Part shown: in pieces, positions 44,310-57,735 of the stretch
How the letters are laid out: every line of letters begins with the position of its first letter
How positions within the stretch are numbered: position 1 is the stretch's first letter
From: Adiantum capillus-veneris
Taxonomy: Eukaryota > Streptophyta > Polypodiopsida > Polypodiales > Pteridaceae
Assembly (NCBI GenBank): GCA_014529385.2
Contig: CM043946.1
Coordinates: forward strand, 15,021,077 to 15,085,076
Reading direction: 5' to 3'
Length of the DNA: 64,000 bases
Made by a program: the position numbers and the translations under genes
The notes under the pieces: model-generated
Told to the model about the DNA's origin: nothing
Seen by the model: only the letters and a program-made list of their open reading frames with translations
Database searches by the model: none

Positions 44310-45140
44310 TGATGGCGTGTTGTAACACATACATAGTGGGAAGGCATTCTACAAGATCTATCTTGCAACTTTTTAGATACGTAATTATATTTCCTATAAT
44401 GTACATATACATATCTAAGTATAATAATAAGCTTTCTATTATTTATCTCAAGGATAACATATTCTTACTTTACTGTCAAAAAGTACTATGGAAAAAGTGT
44501 CAATAGGTCCGTCTCTTTAACTTTGGGCAAAAAGCATTGATTCTTTATTTCTACTATCTCATTATCATCTCACACCCTAGCTAGATCTTTTATCTAGGAT
44601 AAATTGCTATATATATTCTATGTATTTATTATATTTATTTTTAAATAGCTACTAGGAAGGAATCAAATCCTAGTGGGACCCTAGGTGGCATGATTTTCAA
44701 AGATACACTTATTTTAATGCATTATTGCAAGCATGATTACAAACATTTGTCAAGGAGCAATGTCATGCTTTCATATGGCATGAGGTGTCCATTGGAATCA
44801 AATAAAAGTCTACGCTAAGGGGACCACAAGAATAATTTTGCTACCAAAATTGTATCCTATTTTGATGATCTTTTGACACAAGGTTCTAATCCGAACTAGA
44901 AACAATATATAAAATGGGGGTCCTAGCTAATGAGCTGAATTTTTTGCCCTTAGTTTTACTTTTATATTGGAGCCACGGTTGAGGAGATACAATCAAAATA
45001 CTGGACCCCAGTCTGCCCACTTCATGCAGGGACAACTCATTTCCAACTTCTCCAGATTCTGTTCACACTGGTTCTTCTTTTCTTGTGTAAACCCTTGGGG
45101 GTAACCTTCACCTATAAAAGGGGACCTCTTCTTTTTCATT
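44310..45140 (+). repeat. Gypsy 3' LTR, U3 part (right end not defined)
   Basis: Begins TGATGGCGTGTTGTAACAC. A TATA box (CCTATAAAAGGGGACC, about 45,111-45,126) follows 800 bases later, as expected for U3, so R should begin near 45,145. The CA terminus was not identified; it may lie as far as about 45.7 kb. The 5' partner is missing. Confidence 0.55.
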
Positions 45141-46440
45141 CTCTCTAGAAATTCTAAGTTATTCTTGCTATAGGTACATCTCTCCCCGTAGTATCCTTAT
45201 TGCCTACGGGCAAGAATACGGCTTGGGAGAGAAATTTCTCATCTCTTCACTTCTCTCATACCTACATTTTGCACATACTAGAGTTATACTATATGAATAA
45301 TCCACATGATGAGAATTTCTATCGCTTCCACTCTATGCAGTCTATTAGAATTAACGTATGGATTAGCCCAAAAAGGCTCAATGAAATACTTCTTTCACCG
45401 GATCCCATCATACTACCTCTTATCGACTATAAATTTTCTTTTGATGTAAGTGTAGTTATTTTGCTATGAACCAAGAGGATTTGTACACACAATTAATCCC
45501 AATCACTAGACAAAACATATATATTATGGTGAGCAGAAAACTAAAATTCCAAAGAATAATTCGCAGCATGTTTGATCGGCAAAGATTGAACACCATTAAC
45601 TCATCTATTAACCCTTTCATATTACCCATGATACGATATGACCATAGCCTTGATGTTTTCATCTTTGTGTTGTTTTGATATTCTCTTTATTATTATTTCT
45701 TTGTGTGTGTGAGTACAAGAGAGAAAGAATGAAGCTTCTTTGATTGCACTTCCTTCCAAACCTTATACTTCATGACATCTATGGTTTAACTCCTTCATAT
45801 AGTTTTTGGAGTTCTCTCACTAACTCTCAGAGTCAAAAGCCCGGTGCTTTTCTTGCAAGACCACAAATTTCTCGACAATGTAGTATGCATATAAAAGGAA
45901 TTTTTTGTTGTTGTTGGTCATGTGTATTAGTAGCTAGTGTATCAAAACAAAGTGAAGTATGAGGTGATGTTTGCAACTCCCTTGGAGCATCCACCTTGAA
46001 GCACGATACCCTATCATCCTTAATTTTGTTTCTTTTGATGAATCTTCTCTTGATGGTCCAGGCTTAGAAACTCTACTCCAAGCCTTGTGCTCAAATGAGT
46101 TTGTCACTCTTGCCCTAGTGGTTTTTCTTTGCACACTAGTTTGGGGATCAATCAAATAAATAATGTCAAGGAACAAGTTAGTGGTTGTACATTTGTGTCT
46201 CTAAGTACCTTAGCACAATTTTCATGCTATAAATTGACCATTAGCCTAAGTCATATTGCATAGATTTTGATATATAGAACAACCCTTGTGCAATGTACTT
46301 CAGGCTATGTATAGTATTCTAGAATCTCTAAAGGGGTACAACAAATATAACTCAATGTATTATAGGAGAAAAATTATATCAAATCGGTAGAAATGAAGAA
46401 TTAAGTGACCTCAAAACGTGTCTTATACAAACAAACAAAT
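45141..46440. other. Unassigned stretch, probably R-U5 then unique DNA
   Basis: Two ORFs at 45,200-45,469 and 45,466-45,678 overlap by a few bases and end in similar segments (PIILPLIDYKFSFDVSVV and PFILPMIRYDHSLDVFIF), a diverged duplication of about 200 bases. No domain recognised. The first part may belong to the gypsy LTR. Confidence 0.35.
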
Positions 46441-46449
46441 ATCAAGATT

Positions 46450-47217
46450 GACAAAAATTTGGAAAGAGGGTAGTGGGATCTAATCATTCTTGGACCTAAG
46501 ACTAGGGTACAACTTCTATTCAGCAGTACTAAGCTTCTTATTATTCAAAAATAGAGTAAGAGGGGCATCATCCTCAGGGAGCTTTTGGTTGGGATAGGGT
46601 TGATTGACCATATTCTAGAAAGGCTTCACTTGTTTTGGTGATGGAGAAGGCTTTCTAAACACCATCTCAACATCTATCTTCTTCAGTGTCTCACTCACAT
46701 CAAACACCAATGAGTTCATCGTGCTGGATCAACTTGCATGGGGGTGGATTCATCCTCCAAAGTTGCCCATACAATTATAGAATTGTTTCGTGAAAAGAAA
46801 ACCTAAAGCATCAAATTTTCTTGTTAAACATTGATTGGGTCTATGCAAATGAGGGTAGTATTAGTTTTCTTAGAAGAGAACAAAGTGAATGCATGATTGG
46901 GAATTTTTTGAATGGGAATTTTGGCTATGCTAAATGGGACTTTGTGGCTATGAAAATGAGGGGAGTATTAGTTTTCTTAGAAGAGAACAAAGTCAATGCA
47001 TGAGCGCATACATCTCTAGCATCCTAATGTGTCTACTTAGCAGTGGGATGAGCAACTAAAGTAGTGTAATTTTCATAACTTGCACCATCATTCACAAAAT
47101 GCCACATTATATTCTCCACAACGTTTTGAATGCCCTTTGTAAGAAGACCGCCAGCTCCATTCAATTTTTCCTTAGAATACAACCAGCAAAAAACATCAAA
47201 TTTATCCTTAGCCATGG
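46450..47217 (-). pseudogene. Degenerate coding remnant, unrecognised
   Basis: The minus strand has a good start context (CCATGGCTAAGG at 47,217-47,206) and an open stretch MAKDKFDVFCWLYSKEKLNG ... NYTTLVAHPTAK, then in frame after stops CAHALTLFSSKKTNTPLI. Further on (46,715-46,490) is a Pro-rich, acidic stretch with VSETLKKIDVEMVFRKPSPS and LPEDDAPLTLFLNNKK, broken by three stops. Codon-like texture suggests a former protein, perhaps element-encoded. A 104-base duplication interrupts it at 46,850-47,003. I do not recognise the family. Confidence 0.35.
46850..47003. repeat. Direct duplication, 104-base offset
   Basis: A ~45-base segment containing TTAGTTTTCTTAGAAGAGAA occurs at about 46,860 and again at about 46,968, with 55-60 bases between the copies. 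Confidence 0.8.
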
Positions 47218-47980
47218 ATGGTGACTACATGTGATGCAAAAGTTGTGTGTGAAGAGAAAGAAAATGCATTAAACCAAAAGCTATAAAGCACCAATTTACA
47301 TTATAAAAAAACGTAGATAAAAACATCAAGCTACTTGCAGATTGGTGCCAATAGTGAAAATGGAGGCCAATAAGAGATTGAATCAAAATTTGACAATATC
47401 AATCTCTTTAAGGTTTCCCAAAGTCTATGTATGTCTCCCACAAGAATCACCTAGTCTTGTGAAAATGAGCCAAGAGGGTGCTGGTAAAAGGACCAAGATG
47501 TTGAAGCATACTCTAATCCCAATTTTTAGAAATAAAGTTGCAATAATGCCACAAGATTAAGGCAAAGCTCAAGCGCACATCACATACAAAGTGGTAGAAT
47601 TATGTGTCCTAATAAAAGATAAATCATGCCTTAGAATGATGGGTGTAAACACAGTCCAAAGGAAACAATCTTCTAGCATGGGGAAAAAAGTACCCCATCA
47701 GGTCTAAGTGTTCACACACATCATTACCATAATAGAAAAACATAAACATCATTATGGATGAGGTTATTATATTATTCCTACAATAAGATGCATGGGCCAT
47801 TGACTTTGAACAAAATTTGGATTGTGCTCAGACCACAAAACCACTCCTAGCTAAGCACTATAGCAACATAATATATGTTCATGAAAAAAACAATCCAAAG
47901 TCATGATGTGCCCTTTCATTGTGAGAGGAATGGTGGCATCAGCATGGATGGCAAAGCATAGCATTGATTGTGATTGTGTT
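47218..47980. other. Unassigned A+T-rich stretch
   Basis: One 72-codon plus ORF (47,342-47,560) without recognisable features; nothing else supported. Confidence 0.4.
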
Positions 47981-49790
<1,810 letters not shown>

Positions 49791-49880
49791 GGTTATCTTG
49801 TCAGATCTGAACCAGCAAGTGCTTCTCTATAAAGCATAACAAGGTATAGAGAAGCATTTAGAACTAGTCCACCCAAAAGA

Positions 49881-49925
49881 ACAAATGCATCAAATGTGGC
49901 AAACTTGGGCATGCATCCCAATTTG
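49881..49925 (+). pseudogene. Possible zinc-knuckle fragment on plus strand
   Basis: The plus strand reads KCIKCGKLGHASQF, a C-X2-C-X4-H knuckle whose last Cys is replaced by Phe. It lies head-to-head with the minus-strand gag at 49,932-50,590. It may be a rearranged piece of a copia gag or a coincidence. Confidence 0.25.
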
Positions 49926-49931
49926 GCAGCA

Positions 49932-50600
49932 CTAAAGGGACCAAAGGTAATACCCCCAATGATGACATTTACACAATAAGAACAATGCTTGAAATGCTTG
50001 GGTGGTGATGATTGATGAGACATAGTATGCATAATTATTTACTAATTCATTTGGTGAGAACTTTTTTTCTTCTTCTTGAAGAGAGTTAACAATGCTTTCT
50101 AGAGAAGGAATGGGTTCCTTTTCCTTAAGCACCATTACAATGTTGTCATAATGCATTGGGAGTTCCTTAAGAAGGACGTCTATCTTGTCTTCTTCCTCTG
50201 TATTGCACTCGATATAGGTGAGTTGGGTGAAAATACTTGTAAGCCTATTAACTAAGATAGATAGCCTTTCATTTTCTTGCATGATTAAGCTATAGAGTTG
50301 CATTTTTAAAGATATTGTGGAGTGCTTGGGATTTTCCCCAAAATTCTTTTCTAGAATTTTCCATGCATTCTTGAAAGTAGTGGCTTGATCTAAGTAGTGT
50401 ACTATCTCATCCGCTACACTTGTGAGAAAAATGCCCAATGCCTTTTCATCTTTAATTTGATTTTCCCTTTGTTGAGCCCTAGAAGGCGGATTATCTTCAT
50501 CTATGTGAGTGGCTATAACATTTCGAAGTCCCTTTTTCATTAAGTATCTCTTGCCTTCACTTGCCATGTATGGACGCCCATCCCATTGAATATGGAAATG
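49932..50600 (-). pseudogene. Copia Gag (UBN2-type) remnant
   Basis: A 211-codon open frame: KRYLMKKGLRNVIATHIDED, AQQRENQIKDEKALGIFLTS, DQATTFKNAWKILEKNFGEN, KMQLYSLIMQENERLSILVN, FTQLTYIECNTEEEDKIDVL and LPMHYDNIVMVLKEKEPIPS. This is the UBN2-type Gag of plant copia elements. The N-terminal start, with its FSIWK-like motif, appears frame-shifted just upstream (near 50,590). Near 49,990 a KHCSYC knuckle begins but is broken by a frameshift. Protease and pol are absent, so this is an isolated gag fragment. Confidence 0.7.
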
Positions 50601-50722
50601 TTATCTTATTTGCCCATAATGAATGCAAGTTAAGAATTATACAATGTAATGCAAGACAAGTATAATGGAATGGAAGAAAAAAGAGCTTGTGATAAGAAAT
50701 GGTCTTGTTATCAAGTGTTGAA

Positions 50723-50826
50723 GTTCGTTCCAAATTGAAGAAGGGTTGTATGTAGCTTCTTCCCCTTGAAGAAGGAAGTTCGTTCCAAATTGAAGAAGGG
50801 TTGTATGTAGCTTCTTCCCCTTGAAA
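50723..50826. repeat. 52-bp tandem duplication
   Basis: GAAGTTCGTTCCAAATTGAA and the following ~32 bases occur twice back to back, just upstream of the copia gag remnant. Confidence 0.9.
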
Positions 50827-50929
50827 AAGTGCTGGAAATTTCTGAAGACAACTCCTTTTCTTTTTTATTTGAATTAGCTTCTCTGTTGAAGTAGACAATG
50901 GCCTCCAAATTGATGTGTAGTCACCTTGA

Positions 50930-51780
50930 AATGTGTAGAAAAATTAGGCAATTAATGGGCTAGCTCATGTAAGCCTTAGAGTGGCTAAATATGGCATGTA
51001 AATCACATATATGGTGCTGCAATATTTTTTTAATTCTAAGATTTGAAGTAGAGAAGAAAAACTTGGATGAAAAGGAAGCTAGTTTAGCATACACATGTAG
51101 TAGAAGTAGGAAACTTTCTAGTGCTGAGGCAAGCTTTTCCATGCATGAGAACCCCCCATTTTTTTTTTCTCTTTTACCAAAAATATTTCCTATTATATAA
51201 GTTACTTTTGATTTTTTCTTCCCCTTTTCACAAACGTTTTAGCCTTTATTAAATAAATAAGACTTATGCTAATCAATCACGATGTAGCATAAATAAGTAA
51301 GCTTTCTTTGTTGATCTCTCTTTTGACCTTAAGCATTAAATATATATATTCTAAATTACATTATATATATATTTAGTATTAGTTAATATATTTTTCTTGT
51401 ATATATATTATTCCACCCTACCAAATATTTTATTCACTAGTTTTCATTTTCAAACCTCAACCCCACTTTCAAATTTCAATAATACCTCCATCTAGATGAT
51501 TGCCACTCTTTTCAAAACTCTAGGTCATGTTTTCATACACATGAAGGAGCTTACACTTGAAGGCAAGAGATAAGTCCACTCAAAGGGACCACCAAAAGAC
51601 CTTTGCAGCCACAAATAATACATTATTTGGCTGAATTTTTTAAGTAAAGAAGAACCCCGAATCTGAAGGAGCGTTCAACATGAAAGATGTAGCTCGTGAT
51701 CTCAACTTTTAGCTCAATGTTTTTCAGAATTTTTGGAGTTATGAACACGGAGATATGATTTTTGTAGTGGACCCTAGTTT
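50930..51780. other. Unassigned A+T-rich stretch
   Basis: A+T-rich with TATATA runs near 51,340-51,410. No supported feature. Confidence 0.4.
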
Positions 51781-51789
51781 TCTCGTGTA

Positions 51790-52114
51790 ATGGTGACACA
51801 GGCCATCCCCAATTTTCTTCCCTCTAGAATGGCTATGGTTCTACAAGTCTTCAAGCATTGGAACTACGTTGATGGAGAGCATGAGATAGCACCACCACTG
51901 CCAGAGGAAGGTGCGAGTGTTGCACAAATTAAAACATTTAAAGATTGGAGCCAAGAAGTTTTCAGGATTTCAAAGTTATGGTTGAAAAACATACTAGGAA
52001 ACATGTAAAGTACCCAACGTTAGATGGAGGGCGAGAATACTTCTTCCATTAGGAAGAAAATGGAGTCTAGGAGAGCCTCTTTATTTGGCATTTTAAGGAG
52101 TCAAACCTTTAGCA
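51790..52114 (+). pseudogene. Possible Gag N-terminal fragment
   Basis: A 72-codon ORF with FKHWNYVDGEHEIAPPLPEE and QIKTFKDWSQE, resembling the N-terminal substrate-like part of UBN2-type copia Gag proteins. The TTAA element lies just downstream at 52,119. Confidence 0.25.
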
Positions 52115-52118
52115 TTAA

Positions 52119-53439
52119 CACTAGGTTGGTAACCTAACAGGACATAAAAGTGTCCTTTCAGGGTTTTAAAAAAAACCTCCAAAACCATAGTAGATCCACT
52201 CATTTTGTAAAATCCTTTCATGAGGTTATAGTTCAAGGTCTACTATACATGGAAAAAATAAGAAGCTTGTAAAATTTCTCATCTTTTGGTCACACCAAGC
52301 CTCCAAAGTTGATGGACCAATACATTTTCATCAAAATAGTCATTTCTTACGTTTTGTTGCATAAAAATAAGATTAGGAATTTTTGTAGGACTTGAGATAA
52401 ATTCCCTAGTTAACTTCAATGGGTTGGTGATCCAAACATATGATTGCTTCTCACTCACTATTTTTTGTTTTGCCAAAAGAAATAGGTACAAAAAAGTTGA
52501 ATTTTTACCATTCTACAAACCTATCATCAAAGTTTCTATAGCCACGCTCAATACAAATAATATATGCATGTTTTCCTAGTTCCCTATTGTCCTTTAGGTT
52601 CATAAGGAGCCATGGAGCATGTCAAAAGAATAATACATCTCTTACCAAAAGGAATCTTGGGGACAAAGATGAAGTGCTAAATACAACAAACATGAAAAAA
52701 TTGGGTTCAACATTATGAGTTGTAGAATCCCATAGAAACTATTCAATATCTAGCCAAATTTGATCCTTATGACTAGATACGGTTACTACCTACAAAATGC
52801 ATGTAGTTGTCACAAGAAACTAACAATATTGAAAAAGCTATACTTGATATACTAGAATGTTTCGTTTTCTTCTATAATTGAAAAAATCAACCATCGTTGT
52901 CTACTATACAAAATAGGGTATTAGGTGTCCCAAAACTCAAGGAATATTAGCTTTATGTTACAATATGCGACATAGAAAATCAAAACTGCATTTGGATATC
53001 ATGAAAGCCACCAAAAAATTCATAGAAGAGCTAAAATTGGCTAAAAAACAGGATTTGACAATTTTTGTAATTTGGTCATAACTTACAACTTTAACATTTA
53101 TTTCTCCCTAGAAGCATCAAGACATGTTGAGGACTACGAAAGATAGTTCTCTAGCATTATAGACCTCACAAACATGAATTCTAGAGTGGTATAGTTGCAA
53201 AAAGTTGAAAAAATCCGAAAATAGGACCCGTTTTTTCACACAGTTTAGGTTGTGAAATGTTGTGCAAGGACAAGGTTAAAGATGGAATTGATATTCCAAA
53301 AAAATGTCAAGTTTTTTTCATCTCATGAGACAAATTTCTAGATAGATAGCACCTCAAAATACATTTTGAAACTCTTGACATAATTCAAGGAAAATGGTCA
53401 CTTAACAGGACATAAAAGTGTCCCATTACCAACCTAGTG
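52119..53439 (-). mobile_element. TTAA-flanked DNA transposon copy 2, both ends present
   Basis: A 1,321-bp element with terminal inverted repeats CACTAGGTTGGTAA and TTACCAACCTAGTG, flanked on each side by TTAA (52,115-52,118 and 53,440-53,443). Inside each end lies a copy of the palindromic motif GGACATAAAAGTGTCC, so the subterminal regions can also pair. No ORF resembles a transposase. TTAA duplications are typical of piggyBac-type elements, while ends starting CACTA are typical of CACTA elements, which normally duplicate 3 bp. The superfamily is therefore left open. It is inverted relative to copy 1 at 34,576-35,776, and is unusually long for a MITE. Confidence 0.8.
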
Positions 53440-53443
53440 TTAA

Positions 53444-53815
53444 AGAAAGAAATCAAAGGACAACTTTTGAATTAAAAACTGCTAGTTTATTTGAATTCAA
53501 ATTTTTCCTCCAAAATGAAATTTTTAATCTCGCGGGAAAAAGAATATCATGTGACACATCTATGAAAAGAGCTCAGCATGTAGATTCTAGATCTATAATC
53601 TCCCCTCAAATCGGAGATCATATGTAGGAGTTATCGAAGGACAAACATCATAAATTTATCCTCCCTCTTTTTGGCCCAGGGAGAAAAAGTGCATCCTTTG
53701 ACCACTCTTACACCGCTCTTACACACCCACCATTCTTGCACACATGGCATGTATCTATTCTTCCAAATGTTAATCACCTCCATAATCTCATGGCAAATTA
53801 AGAGGCCCTCCTAGA
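53444..53815. other. Unassigned stretch
   Basis: Flank between the TTAA element and the copia pol remnant; no supported feature. Confidence 0.4.
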
Positions 53816-53819
53816 ACCC

Positions 53820-55145
53820 ATCATGTTCCTAATGAATGAATTCAATGGTTTTCTGAAAAAGTATGGAATTCAGAGACAATTTTTATGCAGGTATAGTCCA
53901 TAGCAAAATGGTGTTGTTGAGTAGGCACATTGTAGAAGTGGCTAGAGCATTGATAAATGAGAAGAACATGCCTCATTGTTATTGGGCTGAGGCTATTACT
54001 ACAGGTGTCTACATTATGAACAGGACCCCGATTGCTATATGTTATGACACCTGAAGAGAAGTTCAATGGTGAAAAACCAAATGTATCACATTTTAAGTGT
54101 ATGGATGTATTGCTTATGTGCATGTGCCAGATGAGCTAGAAATAAGAAGAAAAATGTGTGTTGACTGGCTATTCTCTTGAGCACAAAGGGTATAAATGCT
54201 ACAATCTTGTCACGGCTAAAGTGAGGGTGAGCAAGGATGTCGTTTTTTATGAAATGGAAATTTGGTATGATGATGTAAAATATGATTGGGGGACTGATGT
54301 AAGAGAGAATGTAGCTGCAAAAAATACAAGTGTGCAGTCATAAGTTTTGAAAGGGCCACAAGGGTCCTCTAGTGCAAGTCATGGTGAGAATCCATGGAGT
54401 GGTAGGTACATGAAAGAGTGAGTCATGCGAACTCTTCAAATGTATCACGGAAAGGCAAGGAAAAATTTGATGATGTTCCTAAGTTGCCAAGTTTGAGTGC
54501 TGGTTATGACGATGGTGATAGTAGTGGTTTTGAGAAAAGTTTGAATGATGAGTTTGGCATACCCTCTATGAAGAATCCATGTGCAAGAAGAATGCAAGCA
54601 GGGAATAGGGCACTTGGAAGTAATCCTAGACCATGCGATAAAAAAGATAAAGAAATCTTGTGCAAAGATTGACTTATGACAGTTATGTGGCTCGTCATTT
54701 TGCATTTATGGCAAAGCTTAGAGAGGAAATATAATCCACATTCTTGAGGATAATGCTAAGGATGAAAAATGGCGGCAAGCTATGGATGTAGAGATGGCTA
54801 CACTTGATCCAAATGGGACATGGAAATTGGTGCCATTACCAAAGGAAAAGAAGGCAATTGGATGTAAGTGGGTTTACAAAATAAATCATAATGCTGATGG
54901 TAGTGTGAGTAGGAACAAGAGTAGACTTGTGGCCAAAGGTTAAGCACAAAATTATGGGATTGATTATGAGGAGACGTTCAGCCTCATAGCTAAGATGGCT
55001 ACCATTGGTGTGTTTGTTGTAGTGGCTGCCACATTAAAATGGTTGTTGAAACAAATGGATGTAAAGAATGCATTTTTGAACGGAGACTTAGAGGAAACTG
55101 TGTAAATGGAGTAGCCACAAGGTTATGAAAATATGAGGCTACATG
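53820..55145 (+). pseudogene. Copia integrase/RT remnant, left part
   Basis: Plus-strand copia pol with many breaks. The integrase end shows LKKYGIQRQFLCRYSP and QNGVVE, then RHIVEVARALINEKNMPHCY, YWAEAITTGVYIMNRTP, and the GYSLEHKGYKCYN segment. After a Ser-rich linker (54,400-54,670) the reverse transcriptase begins: KWRQAMDVEMATLDPNGTW, GCKWVYKINHNADGS and KQMDVKNAFLNGDLEETV. It stops at the LTR element at 55,146 and resumes at 61,637. Gag, protease and the left integrase are missing. Confidence 0.8.
55141..55145. repeat. Left target-site duplication ACATG
   Basis: ACATG precedes the left LTR and recurs at 61,632-61,636 after the right LTR. Removing the element and one copy restores the copia reading frame. 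Confidence 0.9.
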
Positions 55146-55276
55146 TGTAAGGCCGCGGGGGACTGGACCCTGCAACTCTCCACCCAACCATGCCATATAT
55201 AGACTCCTAGCCCCTAAATATAGCGTCCCTTGACCGCATGTCCATCCTGGACCTTGGCCCTGCCCTTGGCCTGACA
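55146..55276 (-). repeat. 3' LTR of the LARD-like element
   Basis: TGTAAGGCCGCGG...GGCCTGACA, 131 bp; 11 differences from the right LTR. Confidence 0.9.
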
Positions 55277-55291
55277 TTACTCCCCCCTTGG
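55277..55291 (-). promoter_or_regulatory. Polypurine tract of the LARD-like element
   Basis: The minus strand reads AAGGGGGGAGTAA immediately before the LTR terminal TG. Confidence 0.75.
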
Positions 55292-56291
55292 AGAAGCGTT
55301 TTCGTCCTCCAAAACACAAGTGGTAGTATCTTCGTAAGAACACTGATGTTTTCCTTATTGGCATCCTCTACACGGGCCAATTGTCCATATGACCGATACC
55401 TGGTGCAGTGAGGAGGTTCAATGAAACCAAGAGCAACATCTTGATTTTCAACATTTTTGCCCTTTTGCAACCACCCGTATCTAAATGGTAACTCATGTGA
55501 GTATCTTGAAAAGCTCATAGCTACTGAAAGATAGAATAGGAGTGTCCTCATGTCAGACTTCTGAACCTTTTGGAACACACAGAACCACATGTTCACCCCT
55601 AACAAAGGTTACATGCCAACATACTCTGTCAGCACACCTACTAAGTCCTTGACTTATGAAGCTGTCGGTATCCAGCCCCACCACAACAGGTGTTCAAAGT
55701 TGAAAACCTAACCGAAGCAAATTCTAGAATAAGGAGAGAATCACCTATTCAGAATGCATTGTGCTAACGTATGATCTTAGCAGATCCTTTAGCACGGTTT
55801 ACTAACATATGCGCTTAGCATATCCTTTAGTACTAAATAGAATACTTGTAAGCTGCCCATCCAACGTGGGATGAATAACAGCAGTAAGAGTGAGGTACTT
55901 TCCCCAACCAGTTAGAGACAGTCTTTCACGACTGACGACAAACTATGACTCAACCATTGAGTATCTAGCCATATACTCGATATGGAATGGAGACAACCAA
56001 CTAGGTTGAATGTAGATTGGAGGTTCCAGCCACCAATTACTAACATCCATACTCAGCTATCACCTTGTATGGTAGGGTGTAAACTCATACAAAATCTGCA
56101 AGAGAGATTGCACTAGCAATGAAAAAGGGTGCAGAAAGAATAAAGTCCATGGATTTGCATGCCGCTCCAAATAAATTTGTGTTAAACACTAGGGCCCATA
56201 ACACCTAGTGTGCATGCATTTAACACAAACATATCCAAACCACAATTCCATGACGAGACTTTCCACGATACTTACGTGAAAATCCTGCAAC

Positions 56292-56469
56292 AAAGTTGGA
56301 CCATAATAGAATGTGACAACCCGGTCACACCTAGGAACCAACCATGAGACCTTCTCATGAACGTAGCATAATTTGCAGCAAAAGTTGGACCATAATAGAA
56401 TGTGACAACCCGGTCACACCTAGGAACCAACCGTGAGACATTCTCATGAACGTAGCATACTTTGCTATA
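56292..56469. repeat. 89-bp tandem duplication
   Basis: AAAGTTGGACCATAATAGAA starts at 56,292 and 56,381; the two units differ at only a few positions. Confidence 0.9.
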
Positions 56470-57063
56470 TGTAGAAACGACCTTCTGTTAAGGTGGTTTC
56501 ACAGCACTTGTAATCACAACAAGTCTGTACTTAGTACCCGACAATTTTTGGCCACTGAAATTGTTCCTGATACTGTGTGCGTCAATTGGTCTAATGAATG
56601 GATACGACCAGCACCTAGGGACTTCGTCGCGACACATCATTTCGAATTAGACGCCAGTGTCAGTCCCAGAGACTCATATTCTTCACATGTGGAATATGTC
56701 TCAAGTAAGTATGCTAGGAAAAGTGACATCCATCAAGTACGAGTTGTACTTGTGTGTGGGGGTAACTACGAACACTCTACGACGCGAGTGAGAGGGACCC
56801 TCATTATCATGCTCCACACTGGCTAAACCATGCTCCTTGAGTTCCTAGACCATGTTGTATCCCATGTGACAACATGTGCCAAATCGAACCCTACAAGTAG
56901 CATTAGAAAATTTCGGAGGTCATTTGGAGGGCCTTGTAAGAAATTGTATTTCTCTCTCTAGAAACTTTTTTTAAAATGCACTTGCACCTTGTGAGTACGT
57001 CCAAAAGGACAACTAGACACTCTAAAAAGTAGATTTATATTCCCAATCGTCCTTGAAAATGGT

Positions 57064-57735
57064 CACTTTTTCAGGAGGCAGGTGCGGCGCATTCAATGTA
57101 GCTTACGTCATCACTGAAAGTTGAAAAGTCACAAACTGTCAAATAGTGATAGATTTTGAGGCTTTTGACACCACCAATGAGTCCGAAACGCCAAAATACC
57201 CTAAAAACGAATGTCTACTTGTCTCATTCCGACATCCGGAGAGGCAAAAAATGTCAAAAAACCCAAAAAAATGGGCTTTTTACTTAAGGCGCGCGAGGAG
57301 GCATTCTAAAATTCTAGAATGCCTCTCTGCGCGCCGTTAGTACAAAGCTCTTATTAGTGATTTTTGGACACTTATCTTTCAAGAAAGCCCCTTTTTAGAG
57401 GTTTTTTGACATTTTCCTCTCAAAAAGCTCCCTAAAAAGAGGAAAAAAGGGGCTTTTTACTAGCGGCACGCGAGGAGGCATTCCAAAATTTTGGAATGTC
57501 CCCTCGCACGCCGTTAGTAAAATGTTCTTTTAGGGGTTTTTGACATTTTTTGCCTCTTTGGATGTCAAAGCGAGGCAATTGGACATTCATTTCTAGGATA
57601 TTTGGGCGTTCCAGATGCATTGACAGTATCAAAAGTTTCAAAATCTTCCACCACTTGATAGTTTTGTAACTTTTTGAGTTCTAGTGATGACGTAAGCCGT
57701 ATCAAATGCACCGCATCTACCTTCTGAAAAAGGTG
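57064..57735. repeat. Foldback element with two nested hairpins
   Basis: The ends CACTTTTTCAGGAGGCAGG and CTTCTGAAAAAGGTG start two arms of about 250-270 bases that are imperfect inverted copies. Shared features in opposite orientation include GCTTACGTCATCACT, AAAAAATGTCAAAAA and GACATCCGGAGAGG/CCTCTTTGGATGTC. Each arm ends in its own strong hairpin: GGCGCGCGAGGAGGCATTCT and its complement at 57,288-57,335, and GGCACGCGAGGAGGCATTCC at 57,465-57,512. The loop between them is also self-complementary (AAAGCCCCTTTTTAGAGG against CCTAAAAAGAGG). No ORF or clear target duplication. It resembles a foldback-type or long-TIR non-autonomous transposon inserted into the LARD-like element. Confidence 0.7.

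Larger units (their letters stand above)
33610..45140 (+). mobile_element. Degenerate Ty3/gypsy element, 5'-truncated, with two insertions
   Basis: Domain order protease (33.6-34.1 kb), linker, reverse transcriptase (35.8-36.6), RNase H (36.8-37.3), integrase (43.0-43.7), C-terminal region (43.87-44.30), polypurine tract and 3' LTR start (44,310). The protease-RT-RNaseH-integrase order defines Ty3/gypsy. No gag, primer site or 5' LTR is visible, so the left part is missing. Many stops and frameshifts make it non-autonomous. A TTAA-flanked transposon (34,576-35,776) sits in the protease-RT linker and a copia element (37,505-42,996) between RNase H and integrase. Removing each with one copy of its target duplication restores an uninterrupted frame. 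The right end of the LTR was not found. Confidence 0.85.

Noticed and set aside
52115..53443. Three-base target duplication of a standard CACTA element
   Set aside because: The flanking triplets are TAA on the left and TTA on the right, which do not match; the four-base TTAA does.
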